A DNA stretch of 64,000 bases from Streptomyces lunaelactis. GTDB lineage: Bacteria; Actinomycetota; Actinomycetes; Streptomycetales; Streptomycetaceae. This document shows, in pieces, positions 25,025 through 40,566 of the stretch (its first letter is position 1; each line of letters starts with the position of its first letter). The notes below the pieces were generated by a model. That model saw only the letters and a program-made list of their open reading frames with translations, made no database searches and was not told the DNA's origin. Where the stretch lies: positions 6,262,001 through 6,326,000 of the forward strand of contig NZ_CP026304.1 in the NCBI RefSeq assembly GCF_003054555.1, given 5' to 3'. A program made the translations under genes and the position numbers.

Positions 25025-25204
25025 GGTCGCACAGAGCAACACTGAACGAGCGAGAAGCCGCCTCCCCGCCGCCGGTCCTCGGTAGTGGCCCCCGGACAAC
25101 AACCCCCGGGTGCTTCGATCGAAGACCGGCCCGCAGAACGAGAGCTTCTCCGCCACCGTCCTCCGCCACACGGGCGAGGGGACGAAGACGAGGAGAAAAC
25201 GCTA

Positions 25205-27433
25205 GTGGAGAACGAGACCCACTACGCCGAGGCCGTTATCGACAACGGAACCTTCGGCACCCGCACCATCCGCTTCGAGACGGGCCGCCTGGCCAAGCAG
25301 GCCGCCGGTTCCGCCGTGGCGTACCTGGACGACGACACCATGGTGCTGTCGGCCACCACCGCTTCCAAGAAGCCCAAGGACCAGCTCGACTTCTTCCCCC
25401 TGACGGTGGACGTCGAGGAGCGGATGTACGCAGCCGGCAAGATCCCCGGCTCCTTCTTCCGTCGTGAGGGCCGGCCCTCCGAGGACGCGATCCTCACCTG
25501 CCGCCTGATCGACCGCCCGCTGCGCCCCTCCTTCCGGAAGGGCCTGCGCAACGAGATCCAGATCGTCGAGACGATCATGGCGCTCAACCCCGACCACCTG
25601 TACGACGTGGTCGCGATCAACGCCGCCTCCTGCTCCACGCAGCTGGCCGGCCTGCCCTTCTCCGGCCCGATCGGCGGCACCCGTGTCGCCCTGATCAAGG
25701 GCCAGTGGGTCGCCTTCCCGACGCACACCGAGCTCGAGGACGCCGTCTTCGACATGGTGGTCGCCGGTCGCGTCCTCGAGGACGGCGACGTCGCGATCAT
25801 GATGGTCGAGGCCGAGGCCACCGAGAAGACCATCCAGCTCGTCAAGGACGGCGCCGAGGCTCCCACCGAGGAGATCGTCGCCGCCGGCCTCGAGGCCGCG
25901 AAGCCCTTCATCAAGGCGCTGTGCAAGGCCCAGTCGGACCTCGCCGCCAAGGCTGCCAAGCCCACCGGCGAGTTCCCGGTCTTCCTCGAGTACCAGGACG
26001 ACGTCCTGGAGGCGCTGACCGCCGCCGTCAAGGGCGAGCTCACGCAGGCGCTCACCATCGCCGGCAAGCAGGAGCGCGAGACCGAGCTCGACCGCATCAA
26101 GGAGATCGCCGCCGAGAAGCTGCTCCCGCAGTTCGAGGGTCGCGAGAAGGAGATCTCCGGTGCCTACCGCGCGCTGACCAAGAAGCTGGTCCGCGAGCGC
26201 GTCATCAAGGACAAGGTCCGCATCGACGGCCGTGGCGTCACGGACATCCGTACGCTCGCCGCCGAGGTCGAGGCCATCCCGCGCGTGCACGGCTCGGCGC
26301 TGTTCGAGCGTGGCGAGACCCAGATCCTGGGCGTCACCACCCTGAACATGCTCCGGATGGAGCAGCAGCTGGACACCCTTTCCCCGGTGACCCGCAAGCG
26401 CTACATGCACAACTACAACTTCCCGCCGTACTCCGTCGGTGAGACCGGCCGCGTCGGTTCGCCGAAGCGCCGCGAGATCGGCCACGGTGCGCTCGCCGAG
26501 CGCGCCATCGTGCCGGTGCTGCCGACGCGCGAGGAGTTCCCGTACGCGATCCGTCAGGTCTCCGAGGCGCTGGGCTCCAACGGCTCGACGTCCATGGGCT
26601 CGGTCTGCGCCTCCACCATGTCGCTGCTGAACGCCGGTGTGCCGCTCAAGGCCCCCGTCGCCGGTATCGCCATGGGTCTGATCTCCGAGGAGATCGACGG
26701 CCAGACGCACTACGTCGCCCTCACCGACATCCTCGGTGCGGAGGACGCCTTCGGTGACATGGACTTCAAGGTCGCCGGTACCAAGACCTTCGTCACCGCG
26801 CTCCAGCTCGACACCAAGCTCGACGGCATCCCCGCCTCGGTCCTGGCCGCCGCGCTGAAGCAGGCCCGCGACGCCCGCCTCCACATCCTCGATGTGATGA
26901 ACGAGGCCATCGACGTCCCGGACGAGATGTCCCCGAACGCCCCGCGGATCATCACCGTCAAGATCCCGGTGGACAAGATCGGTGAGGTCATCGGCCCCAA
27001 GGGCAAGATGATCAACCAGATCCAGGAGGACACCGGCGCCGACATCACGATCGAGGACGACGGCACCATCTACATCGGTGCCCAGCAGGGCTCGCAGGCC
27101 GAGGCCGCCCGCGCCACGATCAACTCGATCGCCAACCCGACGATGCCGGAGGTCGGCGAGCGCTACCTGGGTACGGTCGTCAAGACCACCACCTTCGGTG
27201 CCTTCGTCTCCCTGATGCCCGGCAAGGACGGTCTGCTGCACATCTCGCAGATCCGCAAGCTCGCCGGTGGCAAGCGCGTGGAGAACGTCGAGGACGTGCT
27301 CGCGGTCGGCTCCAAGGTCCAGGTCGAGATCGCCGAGATCGACTCCCGCGGCAAGCTCTCCCTCATCCCTGTGATCGAGGGCGAAACCGAGTCCGACAGC
27401 GGCTCCGAGAAGAAGGACGACACCGACAAGTGA
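25205..27433 (+). CDS. pnp: Polyribonucleotide nucleotidyltransferase (PNPase)
   Basis: This 742-aa enzyme carries out phosphorolytic 3'-5' RNA decay and, in Streptomyces, RNA tailing; guanosine pentaphosphate synthetase activity (GPSI) has also been reported. Two RNase PH-like domains are present: 1 from [12 protein letters not shown], and 2 around [12 protein letters not shown], with [15 protein letters not shown] and the active-site segment [19 protein letters not shown]. They are followed by KH ([19 protein letters not shown]) and S1 ([20 protein letters not shown]) domains. GTG 25205 is chosen because GACGAGGAG precedes it and the family N-terminus starts there. Its TGA overlaps the start of the next gene. 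Confidence 0.97.
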   Translation: MENETHYAEAVIDNGTFGTRTIRFETGRLAKQAAGSAVAYLDDDTMVLSATTASKKPKDQLDFFPLTVDVEERMYAAGKIPGSFFRREGRPSEDAILTCRLIDRPLRPSFRKGLRNEIQIVETIMALNPDHLYDVVAINAASCSTQLAGLPFSGPIGGTRVALIKGQWVAFPTHTELEDAVFDMVVAGRVLEDGDVAIMMVEAEATEKTIQLVKDGAEAPTEEIVAAGLEAAKPFIKALCKAQSDLAAKAAKPTGEFPVFLEYQDDVLEALTAAVKGELTQALTIAGKQERETELDRIKEIAAEKLLPQFEGREKEISGAYRALTKKLVRERVIKDKVRIDGRGVTDIRTLAAEVEAIPRVHGSALFERGETQILGVTTLNMLRMEQQLDTLSPVTRKRYMHNYNFPPYSVGETGRVGSPKRREIGHGALAERAIVPVLPTREEFPYAIRQVSEALGSNGSTSMGSVCASTMSLLNAGVPLKAPVAGIAMGLISEEIDGQTHYVALTDILGAEDAFGDMDFKVAGTKTFVTALQLDTKLDGIPASVLAAALKQARDARLHILDVMNEAIDVPDEMSPNAPRIITVKIPVDKIGEVIGPKGKMINQIQEDTGADITIEDDGTIYIGAQQGSQAEAARATINSIANPTMPEVGERYLGTVVKTTTFGAFVSLMPGKDGLLHISQIRKLAGGKRVENVEDVLAVGSKVQVEIAEIDSRGKLSLIPVIEGETESDSGSEKKDDTDK

Positions 27434-28809
27434 CGTCCCGTAGTTCCGCGACGACGGCCCGCACCTCTTCGGAGGCGCGGGCCGTCGCCCGTACCCAAAC
27501 GCTTCTCAAGGGCGAGAACGGCATCGGCACGGTCCGCCGCACCGTTCTCCCCGGCGGCCTGCGGGTCGTCACCGAGACCCTGCCCTCCGTACGCTCCGCC
27601 ACCTTCGGGATCTGGGCGAACGTCGGCTCCCGAGACGAGACGCCGTCCCTCAACGGCGCCACGCACTACCTCGAGCACCTCCTCTTCAAGGGCACGCACA
27701 AGCGGTCCGCCCTCGACATCTCCTCGGCGATCGACGCGGTCGGCGGCGAGATGAACGCCTTCACGGCGAAGGAGTACACCTGCTACTACGCACGGGTGCT
27801 CGACACCGATCTGCCGCTGGCCATCGACGTGGTCTGCGACATGCTCACCGGCTCGCTGATCCTGCAGGACGACGTCGACTCCGAGCGCGGTGTCATCCTC
27901 GAAGAGATCGCGATGACCGAGGACGACCCGGGTGACTGCGTGCACGATCTGTTCGCGCACACCATGCTCGGCGACACCCCCCTCGGCCGCCCGGTCCTCG
28001 GCACCGTCGACACCGTCAACGCGCTCGACGCCGACCGGATCCGCCGCTTCTACAAGAAGCACTACGACCCGACGCACCTGGTCGTCGCCGCCGCGGGCAA
28101 CGTCGACCACGCCACGGTCGTACGCCAGGTCCGCAAGGCCTTCGAGAAGGCCGGCGCCCTCTCCCGTACGGACGCGGTCCCGACCGCTCCCCGCGACGGA
28201 CACCGCTCCCTGCGCACCGCGGGACGCGTCGAGCTGCTGAACCGCAAGACCGAACAGGCCCATGTGGTCCTCGGCATGCCGGGCCTGGCCCGCACCGACG
28301 AGCGCCGCTGGGCGCTCGGCGTACTCAACACCGCACTCGGCGGCGGCATGTCGTCGCGCCTCTTCCAGGAGGTACGGGAGAAGCGCGGCCTCGCCTACAG
28401 CGTGTACTCGTACACCTCGGGCTTCGCCGACACCGGCCTCTTCGGCGTCTACGCCGGCTGCCGCCCGAGCCAGGTCCACGACGTCCTCAAGATCTGCCGC
28501 GACGAGCTCGACCGGGTCGCGTCGGACGGTCTGTCGGACGAGGAGATCGGCCGCGCCATCGGCCAGCTCTCCGGCTCGACCGTGCTGGGCCTCGAGGACA
28601 CGGGCGCCCTGATGAACCGCATCGGCAAGAGCGAGCTGTGCTGGGGCGAGCAGATGTCGGTCGACGACATGCTCGCGCGGATAGCCGCGGTCACCCCGGA
28701 CGACGTACGCGCGGTGGCCGGCGAGGTCCTGGGACAGCGTCCCTCGCTGTCGGTGATCGGCCCGCTCAAGGACAAGCAGGCGGACCGCCTCCACGAAGCG
28801 GTCTCCTAA
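27430..28809 (+). CDS. M16 family zinc metallopeptidase
   Basis: This 459-aa protein belongs to the insulinase / mitochondrial processing peptidase-like M16B family. The inverted zinc motif HxxEH is at H79-Y-L-E82-H83 ([13 protein letters not shown]), with the third ligand probably E159 in [14 protein letters not shown]. The C-terminal half has the matching domain ([39 protein letters not shown]). The GTG start at 27430 overlaps the pnp stop (GTGA), so the two are translationally coupled. This pnp-M16 linkage is common in actinobacteria. The substrate is unknown. Confidence 0.93.
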   Translation: MTSRSSATTARTSSEARAVARTQTLLKGENGIGTVRRTVLPGGLRVVTETLPSVRSATFGIWANVGSRDETPSLNGATHYLEHLLFKGTHKRSALDISSAIDAVGGEMNAFTAKEYTCYYARVLDTDLPLAIDVVCDMLTGSLILQDDVDSERGVILEEIAMTEDDPGDCVHDLFAHTMLGDTPLGRPVLGTVDTVNALDADRIRRFYKKHYDPTHLVVAAAGNVDHATVVRQVRKAFEKAGALSRTDAVPTAPRDGHRSLRTAGRVELLNRKTEQAHVVLGMPGLARTDERRWALGVLNTALGGGMSSRLFQEVREKRGLAYSVYSYTSGFADTGLFGVYAGCRPSQVHDVLKICRDELDRVASDGLSDEEIGRAIGQLSGSTVLGLEDTGALMNRIGKSELCWGEQMSVDDMLARIAAVTPDDVRAVAGEVLGQRPSLSVIGPLKDKQADRLHEAVS

Positions 28810-28815
28810 CCGTAA

Positions 28816-29577
<762 letters not shown>

Positions 29578-29582
29578 CGGCC

Positions 29583-30062
29583 ATGGGTGGAAAGATCACG
29601 TACTTCTTCCTCGCCACCGTGCTGGTCATCGTCTTCGGCGTGGTGGCGCTGGAGGGCGTGCTTCTCATGCTGACCGGGGAGCCGGCCGCCATGGGGATGG
29701 GCGCGGTGGCCTTCCTGCTGCCGTTCGTCGGCGCCTGGTTCCTCTGGCACACCACACGCTTCGCGCGCAATGCGCATCGGCTCGCGCGCGAGCTGGAGGC
29801 CGAAGGCGGCCTGCCGGCCGACGAGTCGAAGCGTACGGCCGGCGGGCGCATCGACCGCGACACGGCCGACGCACTCTTCGCCGAACGCCGCGCCGAGACC
29901 GAGGGTTCACCGAACGACTGGCGCTGCTGGTTCCGTCTCGCCATCGCCTACCACGACGCCCGGGACACCCCGCGCGCCCGCAAGGCTATGCAGCGCGCGA
30001 TCACCCTGCACGACGGCGGAACAAGCCCCTCCGGCGCAAGAATCAGCCCCGCCGGCGATTGA
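29583..30062 (+). CDS. Membrane protein with short TPR-like tail
   Basis: This 159-aa hypothetical protein starts 5 bases after dapB, so it is in the same operon. Two N-terminal membrane helices are seen (TYFFLATVLVIVFGVVALEG at about 6-25 and MGAVAFLLPFVGAWFLWHTT at about 39-58). A cytoplasmic part follows whose end looks like one tetratricopeptide-type helix pair (WRCWFRLAIAYHDARDTPRA through KAMQRAITLHD). No catalytic motif is present. A conserved Streptomyces membrane protein is likely; the function is not known. Confidence 0.75.
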   Translation: MGGKITYFFLATVLVIVFGVVALEGVLLMLTGEPAAMGMGAVAFLLPFVGAWFLWHTTRFARNAHRLARELEAEGGLPADESKRTAGGRIDRDTADALFAERRAETEGSPNDWRCWFRLAIAYHDARDTPRARKAMQRAITLHDGGTSPSGARISPAGD

Positions 30063-30105
30063 TGCCCGGGGCGTGGGGGCGGCCCTGGGGGCGGAGTACC
30101 CCGTG

Positions 30106-30654
30106 TCACGCCCCGCGGTACTCCGACCCCCACGCCTCCACCGTGTCCGCCGCCCGGTCGAACGCCTCCGCGCGCGACAGGAAGTCCGCGTTGTGGTCGG
30201 TGAGCAGAGGGAGCGGCTCGTCACCCTGTCGTACGACGACGAGCGCCTGCCCCTGCACCGTGCGCGGCAGACCGAGCCAGCGCACCGGCTGCTGCACCGT
30301 GCGTACCGCGGAGGCGCGGTTCCACGGCACAGTGGTGGTGGAGAAGAAGGCCACGCGCCGCACTCCGTGCCGGCTGACCCAGACGCCCGCGCGCAGCAGC
30401 CGCAGGGCAGAGACGATGAGCGCGAGCCCCAGGCCCAGGCACACCCCCGCGCCCGGCAGCGCACCCGCGAACGCGATGATCATCGCCGCGAGGAGCACGA
30501 ACGAGGCGAGCAGCAGCAACACCGCCGCCGAAGCGACCCGCCAGGGGCCGGGACGGTACGGACGCCGCCAGTGGTCGTGATCGTCGAAGGGCAGCGCGAC
30601 ATCGTGCGCGGTCGTGCCAAATGCACGGTCGGCTGTCAGGAAGGGCAGGGGCAC
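30106..30654 (-). CDS. Membrane protein with bacterial PH-like domain
   Basis: This 182-aa protein has two adjacent membrane helices (about 38-60 VASAAVLLLLASFVLLAAMI and 62-85 ALPGAGVCLGLGLALIVSAL). A C-terminal region follows (about 90-175) with the pattern of bPH domains: WVSRHGVRRVAFFSTTTVPW and GLPRTVQGQALVVVRQGDE. Such proteins are widespread in Streptomyces without known function. It is convergent with the dapB operon and lies downstream of another small minus-strand membrane gene. The domain call is from pattern recognition only. Confidence 0.72.
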   Translation of the reverse strand: MPLPFLTADRAFGTTAHDVALPFDDHDHWRRPYRPGPWRVASAAVLLLLASFVLLAAMIIAFAGALPGAGVCLGLGLALIVSALRLLRAGVWVSRHGVRRVAFFSTTTVPWNRASAVRTVQQPVRWLGLPRTVQGQALVVVRQGDEPLPLLTDHNADFLSRAEAFDRAADTVEAWGSEYRGA

Positions 30655-30748
30655 GACTGATCCTCACTCACCAGCACACTCGATTGGGCTGTGGCTGGTG
30701 AGGCTACCGAGGCGGTCACTGACCGACCACCCCAGGGGGCTGTACGAG

Positions 30749-30988
30749 TCAGCGCCCGTCGGACGCCTCGGGCTGCTGCGAATGGCCCGGCGCCCGGCCG
30801 GTTTCCAGCGCGGGAAGCCCCAGGAGCAGCGAGCCGACCAGTCCGGATACGACGGTCAGCCCGATCAGCGTATGGCCCATGAGCTGCGACTTGCTGGGGC
30901 GTTCGCGGGGCGGGGGAGTGACGTTACTGCGGAAGCGGTCGGCCTCGGCGACGAATGAAAACGGGACGGCCTCTCGCCGGCGGAACAT
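30749..30988 (-). CDS. Small single-pass membrane protein
   Basis: This 79-aa protein starts at ATG 30988 (MFRRREAVPFSFVAEADRFR) with AGGAGAG 6 bases upstream, which decides the start over a longer frame. One membrane helix is seen (about 43-63, LIGLTVVSGLVGSLLLGLPA), with a polar C-terminal tail. No family is recognised. It is divergent from thyX and would share the 160-base intergenic region. Confidence 0.6.
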   Translation of the reverse strand: MFRRREAVPFSFVAEADRFRSNVTPPPRERPSKSQLMGHTLIGLTVVSGLVGSLLLGLPALETGRAPGHSQQPEASDGR

Positions 30989-31075
30989 CAGGGACTCTCC
31001 TGGAATCGTGTGCGGGACGGTGCTACTGGTACAGACGAGCGCCAGGCCGAATCGGTGCCCGATTTCGCCGAATTG

Positions 31076-31110
31076 GCTGACGATTGTCAGCACGAGGAGT
31101 GGTCTAGAGT
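31076..31110 (+). promoter_or_regulatory. thyX promoter with overlapping palindrome
   Basis: A perfect 6-bp inverted repeat GCTGAC-GATT-GTCAGC spans 31076-31091. It overlaps the possible -35 TTGTCA (31084-31089); TAGAGT (31105-31110) would be the -10, though the 15-base spacing is short. The palindrome could be an operator for thyX. Confidence 0.4.
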
Positions 31111-31149
31111 GGTCGCCGCCCGAGCGTAGCCATTGGAAGGACCCTGTCG

Positions 31150-31890
31150 GTGACCGACACCCCCGCCGAGACCGCCCAGCCCAGTTTCCGCAGCGATGTC
31201 ACCGTTGAACTGGTGAAGCACACCGCCGGCGACTCCGATGTGCTGTGGGCCGCCCGCGTCTCCACCGCGGGCGAGCAGTCTCTCGAGGAGCTCTCGAAGG
31301 ATCCGGAGCGCTCCAAGGGGCTCATCAACTACCTGATGCGGGACCGCCACGGCAGCCCCTTCGAGCACAACTCGATGACCTTCTTCATCAGCGCCCCGAT
31401 CTTCGTCTTCCGCGAGTTCATGAGGCACCGCGTGGGCTGGTCGTACAACGAGGAGTCCGGCCGCTACCGCGAGCTTCAGCCGGTCTTCTACGTCCCGGGT
31501 GCGGACCGCAAGCTGGTCCAGCAGGGCCGCCCGGGCAAGTACGTCTTCGTCGACGGCACAGCTGAGCAGCAGAAGCTCGTGACGGAAGCCATGGAGGTCT
31601 CGTACCGCCGGTCGTACGAGACCTACCAGGAGATGCTGGCCGCGGGCGTCGCCCGCGAGGTGGCTCGCGCCGTCCTCCCCGTTGGCCTGTTCTCGTCCAT
31701 GTACGCGACCTGCAACGCCCGCTCGCTGATGCACTTCCTCGGTCTGCGCACCCAGCACGAGGAGGCGAGCGTCCCGTCCTTCCCGCAGCGGGAGATCGAG
31801 ATGGTCGGCGAAAAGATGGAAAAGCACTGGGCGCAGCTGATGCCGCTCACGTATGCCGCCTTCAATGCCAACGGTCGCGTCGCCCCGTAG
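31150..31890 (+). CDS. thyX: Flavin-dependent thymidylate synthase
   Basis: This 246-aa enzyme makes dTMP from dUMP using methylene-THF, FAD and NADPH. The ThyX signature RHRVGWSYNEESGRY (92-106) is intact, including the RHRx(7-8)S core. The nucleotide-binding part is FGSPFEHN-like (HGSPFEHNSMTFFI), and the C-terminus carries ARAVLPVGLFSSMYATCNAR with FLGLRTQHEE. GTG 31150 follows TTGGAAGGA. The gene is monocistronic, with a strong hairpin downstream at 31966. Confidence 0.97.
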   Translation: MTDTPAETAQPSFRSDVTVELVKHTAGDSDVLWAARVSTAGEQSLEELSKDPERSKGLINYLMRDRHGSPFEHNSMTFFISAPIFVFREFMRHRVGWSYNEESGRYRELQPVFYVPGADRKLVQQGRPGKYVFVDGTAEQQKLVTEAMEVSYRRSYETYQEMLAAGVAREVARAVLPVGLFSSMYATCNARSLMHFLGLRTQHEEASVPSFPQREIEMVGEKMEKHWAQLMPLTYAAFNANGRVAP

Positions 31891-31965
31891 GGCACAGATG
31901 TACGGACCGGTCGGAGAAGTGTCCGTATTGCGGCGTTTCGAGAAGTTCATCTAGGCTGATCAAAC

Positions 31966-32009
31966 GGACCCGGCACTGCTTGAACCCCCGAGCAGGCAGT
32001 GCCGGGTCC
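31966..32009. terminator. Strong hairpin between thyX and dapA
   Basis: The arms 31966-31979 (GGACCCGGCACTGC) and 31996-32009 (GCAGTGCCGGGTCC) form a perfect 14-bp stem with a 16-base loop, 75 bases after thyX. There is no real U-tract, as is normal for Streptomyces. Confidence 0.85.
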
Positions 32010-32078
32010 TCATGCCACGTTGTACGTCACGTCCCCCGAGGGGACACTGCGTGCTGAGCAGCGAGTAGCGTGTTACCC

Positions 32079-32978
32079 ATGGCTCCGATCTCCACTCCGC
32101 AGACCCCCTTCGGGCGGGTCCTCACCGCCATGGTCACGCCCTTCACGGCGGACGGCGCACTCGACCTCGCCGGCGCCCAGCGGCTGGCCACCCATCTGGT
32201 GGACGCAGGCAACGACGGCCTGATCATCAACGGCACCACCGGTGAGTCGCCGACCACCAGCGACGCGGAGAAAGACCAGCTCGTACGGGCCGTACTGGAA
32301 GTGGTCGGAGACCGGGCCCACGTCGTTGCCGGCATCGGCACCAACGACACCCGTCACAGCATCGAACTCGCCCGCACCGCCGAACGCTCCGGCGCGCACG
32401 GCCTGCTCGCCGTGACGCCGTACTACAACAAGCCCCCACAGGAGGGCCTGTTCCGTCACTTCTCGGCCATCGCCGACGCGACGGAACTGCCCGTGATGCT
32501 GTACGACATCCCAGGCCGCAGCGGCGTCCCGATCGACACCGAGACGCTGGTCCGCCTCGCCGACCACCCGCGCATCGTGGCCAACAAGGACGCCAAGGGC
32601 GACCTCGGCCGCGCCAGCTGGGCCATCGCCCGCAGCGGACTCGCCTGGTACTCCGGCGATGACATGCTCAACCTGCCGCTGCTCTCGGTCGGCGCAATCG
32701 GCTTCGTCTCCGTCGTCGGCCATGTCGTCACCCCGGAGCTCCGCGCCCTCCTCGACGCCCACCTCAACGGTGACGTCCAGAAGGCCACCGAGATTCACCA
32801 GCGGCTGCTCCCGGTCTTCACCGGGATGTTCCGTACGCAGGGCGTCATCACCACCAAGGCGGCGCTGAGCCTCCAGGGCCTCCCGGCCGGACCGCTCAGG
32901 CTCCCCCTGGTGGAGCTCTCTCCGGAAGAAACCGCCCAGCTCAAGATCGACCTCGCGGCCGGTGGGGTACAGCTCTAA
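32079..32978 (+). CDS. dapA: 4-hydroxy-tetrahydrodipicolinate synthase
   Basis: This 299-aa class I aldolase condenses pyruvate with aspartate semialdehyde, the first committed step of lysine/diaminopimelate synthesis. Visible motifs are NGTTGESPTTSDAEK, the catalytic Tyr142 in VMLYDIPGRSG, and the Schiff-base Lys170 in IVANKDAKGDL. I chose ATG 32079; a GTG three codons upstream is possible and neither has a strong ribosome site. dapB lies 2.5 kb upstream. RNase J follows on the same strand after 131 bases. Confidence 0.96.
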   Translation: MAPISTPQTPFGRVLTAMVTPFTADGALDLAGAQRLATHLVDAGNDGLIINGTTGESPTTSDAEKDQLVRAVLEVVGDRAHVVAGIGTNDTRHSIELARTAERSGAHGLLAVTPYYNKPPQEGLFRHFSAIADATELPVMLYDIPGRSGVPIDTETLVRLADHPRIVANKDAKGDLGRASWAIARSGLAWYSGDDMLNLPLLSVGAIGFVSVVGHVVTPELRALLDAHLNGDVQKATEIHQRLLPVFTGMFRTQGVITTKAALSLQGLPAGPLRLPLVELSPEETAQLKIDLAAGGVQL

Positions 32979-33011
32979 ACACAGACTTCACAACTGAATA
33001 CGAGAAGAACA

Positions 33012-33090
33012 CCGACCGAGACGGTCGGACCAAGACAACTGCAAGTGCACAAATGTCATGTACGCCACGTGCCCCAGCGGTATGTGGCGT
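33012..33090 (+). promoter_or_regulatory. Two stem-loops in the RNase J leader
   Basis: CCGACCG-AGA-CGGTCGG (33012-33028) and ACGCCAC (33062-33068) with GTGGCGT (33084-33090) are both perfect 7-bp stems in the dapA-RNase J gap. The second ends 20 bases before the TTG start. They may mark the end of the dapA mRNA or a processed, self-controlled leader for RNase J. Confidence 0.45.
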
Positions 33091-33109
33091 GCGTGGTGAG
33101 GAGAGTCTT

Positions 33110-34795
33110 TTGAGTCATCCGCATCCTGAACTTGGCGCCCCGCCGAAGCTGCCCAAGGGCGGCCTGCGCATCACCCCGCTCGGCGGTCTCGGCGAGATCG
33201 GCCGCAATATGACGGTCTTCGAGTACGAGGGCCGGCTGCTGATCGTCGACTGCGGTGTGCTCTTCCCTGAGGAGGAGCAGCCCGGAATCGACCTGATCCT
33301 GCCGGACTTCACGACCATTCGGGACCGCCTCGACGACGTCGAGGGCATTGTGCTCACGCACGGCCACGAGGACCACATCGGCGGCGTCCCCTATCTGCTC
33401 CGGCTCAAGCCGGACATCCCGCTCATCGGCTCCAAGCTGACCCTCGCCCTGATCGAGGCAAAGCTTCAGGAGCACCGCATCCGCCCGTACACCCTCGAGG
33501 TGACGGAGGGACATCGCGAGCGCATCGGCCCGTTCGACTGCGAGTTCATCGCGGTCAACCACTCCATCCCGGACGCCCTGGCCGTCGCCATCCGCACCCC
33601 TGCGGGCATGGCCGTCCACACTGGCGACTTCAAGATGGACCAGCTCCCGCTGGACGGCCGGCTCACCGACCTGCATGCCTTCGCGCGGCTCAGCGAGGAG
33701 GGCATCGACATTCTCCTCTCCGACTCGACGAACGCCGAGGTCCCGGGCTTCGTTCCGCCGGAGAAGGACATCTCCAATGTCCTGCGCACGGTCTTCGCGA
33801 ACGCCCAGAAGCGCATCATCGTGGCGAGCTTCGCAAGTCACGTGCACCGCATCCAGCAGATCCTGGACGCCGCCCACGAGTACGGCCGCAGGGTCGCCTT
33901 CGTCGGCCGCTCGATGGTCCGCAACATGGGCATCGCCCGCGACCTCGGCTATCTGAAGGTTCCGGCCGGCCTGGTCGTCGACGTCAAGACGCTCGATGAC
34001 CTCCCTGACCACGAGATCGTGCTCGTCTGCACCGGCTCGCAGGGCGAGCCGATGGCGGCGCTCTCCCGGATGGCCAACCGGGACCACCAGATCCGGATCG
34101 TCCAGGGCGACACGGTCATCCTGGCCTCGTCCCTCATCCCGGGTAACGAGAACGCGGTCTACCGCGTGATCAACGGCCTGACCAGGTGGGGCGCGAACGT
34201 CGTCCACAAGGGCAACGCCAAGGTCCATGTCTCGGGCCACGCCTCGGCCGGCGAGCTCCTGTACTTCTACAACATCTGCAAGCCGAAGAACCTGATGCCG
34301 GTCCACGGCGAATGGCGCCACCTCCGCGCCAACGCCGAACTCGGTGCCCTGACGGGCGTCCCGAAGGACCGCATCGTCATCGCCGAGGACGGCGTCGTCG
34401 TCGACCTGGTCGACGGCAAGGCCAGGATCGTCGGCAAGGTCCAGGCCGGCTATGTGTACGTCGACGGCCTCTCGGTCGGCGATGTCACCGAGACCTCCCT
34501 CAAGGACCGCCGCATCCTCGGCGACGAGGGCATCATCTCGGTCTTCATCGTGGTCGACAGCTCCAGCGGCAAGATCGTCGGCGGCCCGCACATCCAGGCC
34601 AGGGGCTCCGGTATCGACGACTCGGTGTTCAGCGCCGTCGTTCCCAAGATCGAAGAGGCCATCAACAAGTCCGCCCAGGACGGCGTCATGGAACCCCACC
34701 AGCTGCAGCAACTCGTCCGCCGTTCGGTGGGCAAGTGGGTCTCCGACACCTACCGTCGGCGCCCGATGATCCTCCCCGTCGTCGTCGAGGTCTGA
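33110..34795 (+). CDS. rnj: Ribonuclease J
   Basis: This 561-aa metallo-beta-lactamase / beta-CASP ribonuclease has 5'-3' exo- and endonuclease activity in the family and takes part in mRNA decay and rRNA maturation. The zinc motif HxHxDH is at H84-G-H86-E-D88-H89 (LTHGHEDHIGG). Other motifs are VHTGDFKMDQLPLDG, LLSDSTNAEVPG, and the beta-CASP segments VHRIQQILDAAH and VHVSGHASAGEL. The start is a TTG at 33110, decided by GAGGAGAG just upstream and by the family N-terminus MSHPHPELG. With pnp nearby, the window holds two main mRNA-decay enzymes. Confidence 0.96.
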   Translation: MSHPHPELGAPPKLPKGGLRITPLGGLGEIGRNMTVFEYEGRLLIVDCGVLFPEEEQPGIDLILPDFTTIRDRLDDVEGIVLTHGHEDHIGGVPYLLRLKPDIPLIGSKLTLALIEAKLQEHRIRPYTLEVTEGHRERIGPFDCEFIAVNHSIPDALAVAIRTPAGMAVHTGDFKMDQLPLDGRLTDLHAFARLSEEGIDILLSDSTNAEVPGFVPPEKDISNVLRTVFANAQKRIIVASFASHVHRIQQILDAAHEYGRRVAFVGRSMVRNMGIARDLGYLKVPAGLVVDVKTLDDLPDHEIVLVCTGSQGEPMAALSRMANRDHQIRIVQGDTVILASSLIPGNENAVYRVINGLTRWGANVVHKGNAKVHVSGHASAGELLYFYNICKPKNLMPVHGEWRHLRANAELGALTGVPKDRIVIAEDGVVVDLVDGKARIVGKVQAGYVYVDGLSVGDVTETSLKDRRILGDEGIISVFIVVDSSSGKIVGGPHIQARGSGIDDSVFSAVVPKIEEAINKSAQDGVMEPHQLQQLVRRSVGKWVSDTYRRRPMILPVVVEV

Positions 34796-34805
34796 CGCAC
34801 GACCT

Positions 34806-34846
34806 TGGAGCGGGGCCCCCGATTTGCATCGGGGCGCCCCGCTCCA
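34806..34846 (+). terminator. Terminator after RNase J
   Basis: TGGAGCGGGGC (34806-34816) pairs with the GCCCCGCTCCA arm ending at 34846; an inner CCGAT/ATCGG stem closes on a TTGC loop. It lies 10 bases after the stop and shields the rrn leader from readthrough. Confidence 0.85.
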
Positions 34847-34849
34847 GTA

Positions 34850-35302
34850 CCTTTACATCTCCGCCTGAACGGGACCCCGGCGCACTCGTGCGCTCGGAAC
34901 AGTTCCCGAACGGGGCGGGAATTCCGACTCAGAATCTCTGATAAAGTCGGGTCAGCCGAAAGGCAAAAGGCTCCCAACGGCCACTGGATTCGAATTCCTC
35001 ACCGGAAACGGAACGGAAAAAGAATCTGGTAAGGTTGGAAACACGAAGGGAAGCGCCCGGAGGAAAGCCCGAGAGGGTGAGTACGAAGGAAGCGTCCGTT
35101 CCTTGAGAACTCAACAGCGTGCCAAAAGTCAACGCCAGATTGACAACCCCGGCCCACTTCGGTGGGTTGAGGTTCCTTTGAAAGTCCTACTGGCCCTTGT
35201 GGCGGGTAGGCAATGACACAGCGAGGACGCTGTGAACGGTCGCTCTTATTCCGAGTCGACTGTTCCGCTCTAAGTGGTGTTCATCCCGATTACGGGAAAA
35301 CA
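34850..35302 (+). promoter_or_regulatory. rrn leader and promoter region
   Basis: This 450-base stretch has no gene. Two similar -10-like blocks, AGAATCTCTGATAAAGTCGG (34931) and AGAATCTGGTAAGGTTGG (35021), suggest tandem rrn promoters. CTTGAGAACTCAACAGCGTG (about 35102) matches the TTGAGAACT element seen again before 23S (about 37097), the usual antitermination/processing sequence of actinobacterial rrn operons. CCGGCCCACTTCGGTGGGTT (about 35150) forms a hairpin. Confidence 0.65.
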
Positions 35303-40239
<4,937 letters not shown>

Positions 40240-40336
40240 AGTTGCTCGCGTCCACTGTGTCAGTTCTGAAGTAACGAACTGTCGAACCGCCTCATAGGTC
40301 ACATGAGGCCGGGTTCCGGATCGATATTTTCATAGA

Positions 40337-40455
40337 GTTTCGGTGGTCATAGCGTTAGGGAAACGCCCGGTTACATTCCGAACCCGGAAGCTAAGCCTTT
40401 CAGCGCCGATGGTACTGCAGGGGGGACCCTGTGGGAGAGTAGGACACCGCCGAAC
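40337..40455 (+). rRNA. rrf: 5S ribosomal RNA
   Basis: About 119 nt from GTTTCGGTGGTCATAGC to ACACCGCCGAAC, whose ends pair in helix I. The central CCGAACCCGGAAGCTAAG and the GGGAGAGTAGG segment are typical of 5S. It lies 97 bases after 23S. Confidence 0.96.
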
Positions 40456-40463
40456 AATTATTA

Positions 40464-40504
40464 GCCTCAATCCCTGGACCTCGTCCGGGGATTGAGGCAT
40501 TTTT
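40464..40504 (+). terminator. rho-independent terminator of the rrn operon
   Basis: GCCTCAATCCC (40464-40474) pairs perfectly with GGGATTGAGGC (40488-40498), with further pairing in the loop, followed by ATTTTT. A true U-tract is uncommon in Streptomyces and fits the end of a very active operon. Confidence 0.95.
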
Positions 40505-40566
40505 GCGTTCCCCGGGCACTGCGCCACGGACGGGCGGCCCCGGAGAGTGTTGGTGGGGATGGATGG

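Noticed and set aside
25085..25204. N-terminal extension of PNPase
   Set aside because: The frame is open upstream, but the family N-terminus and the ribosome site place the start at GTG 25205.
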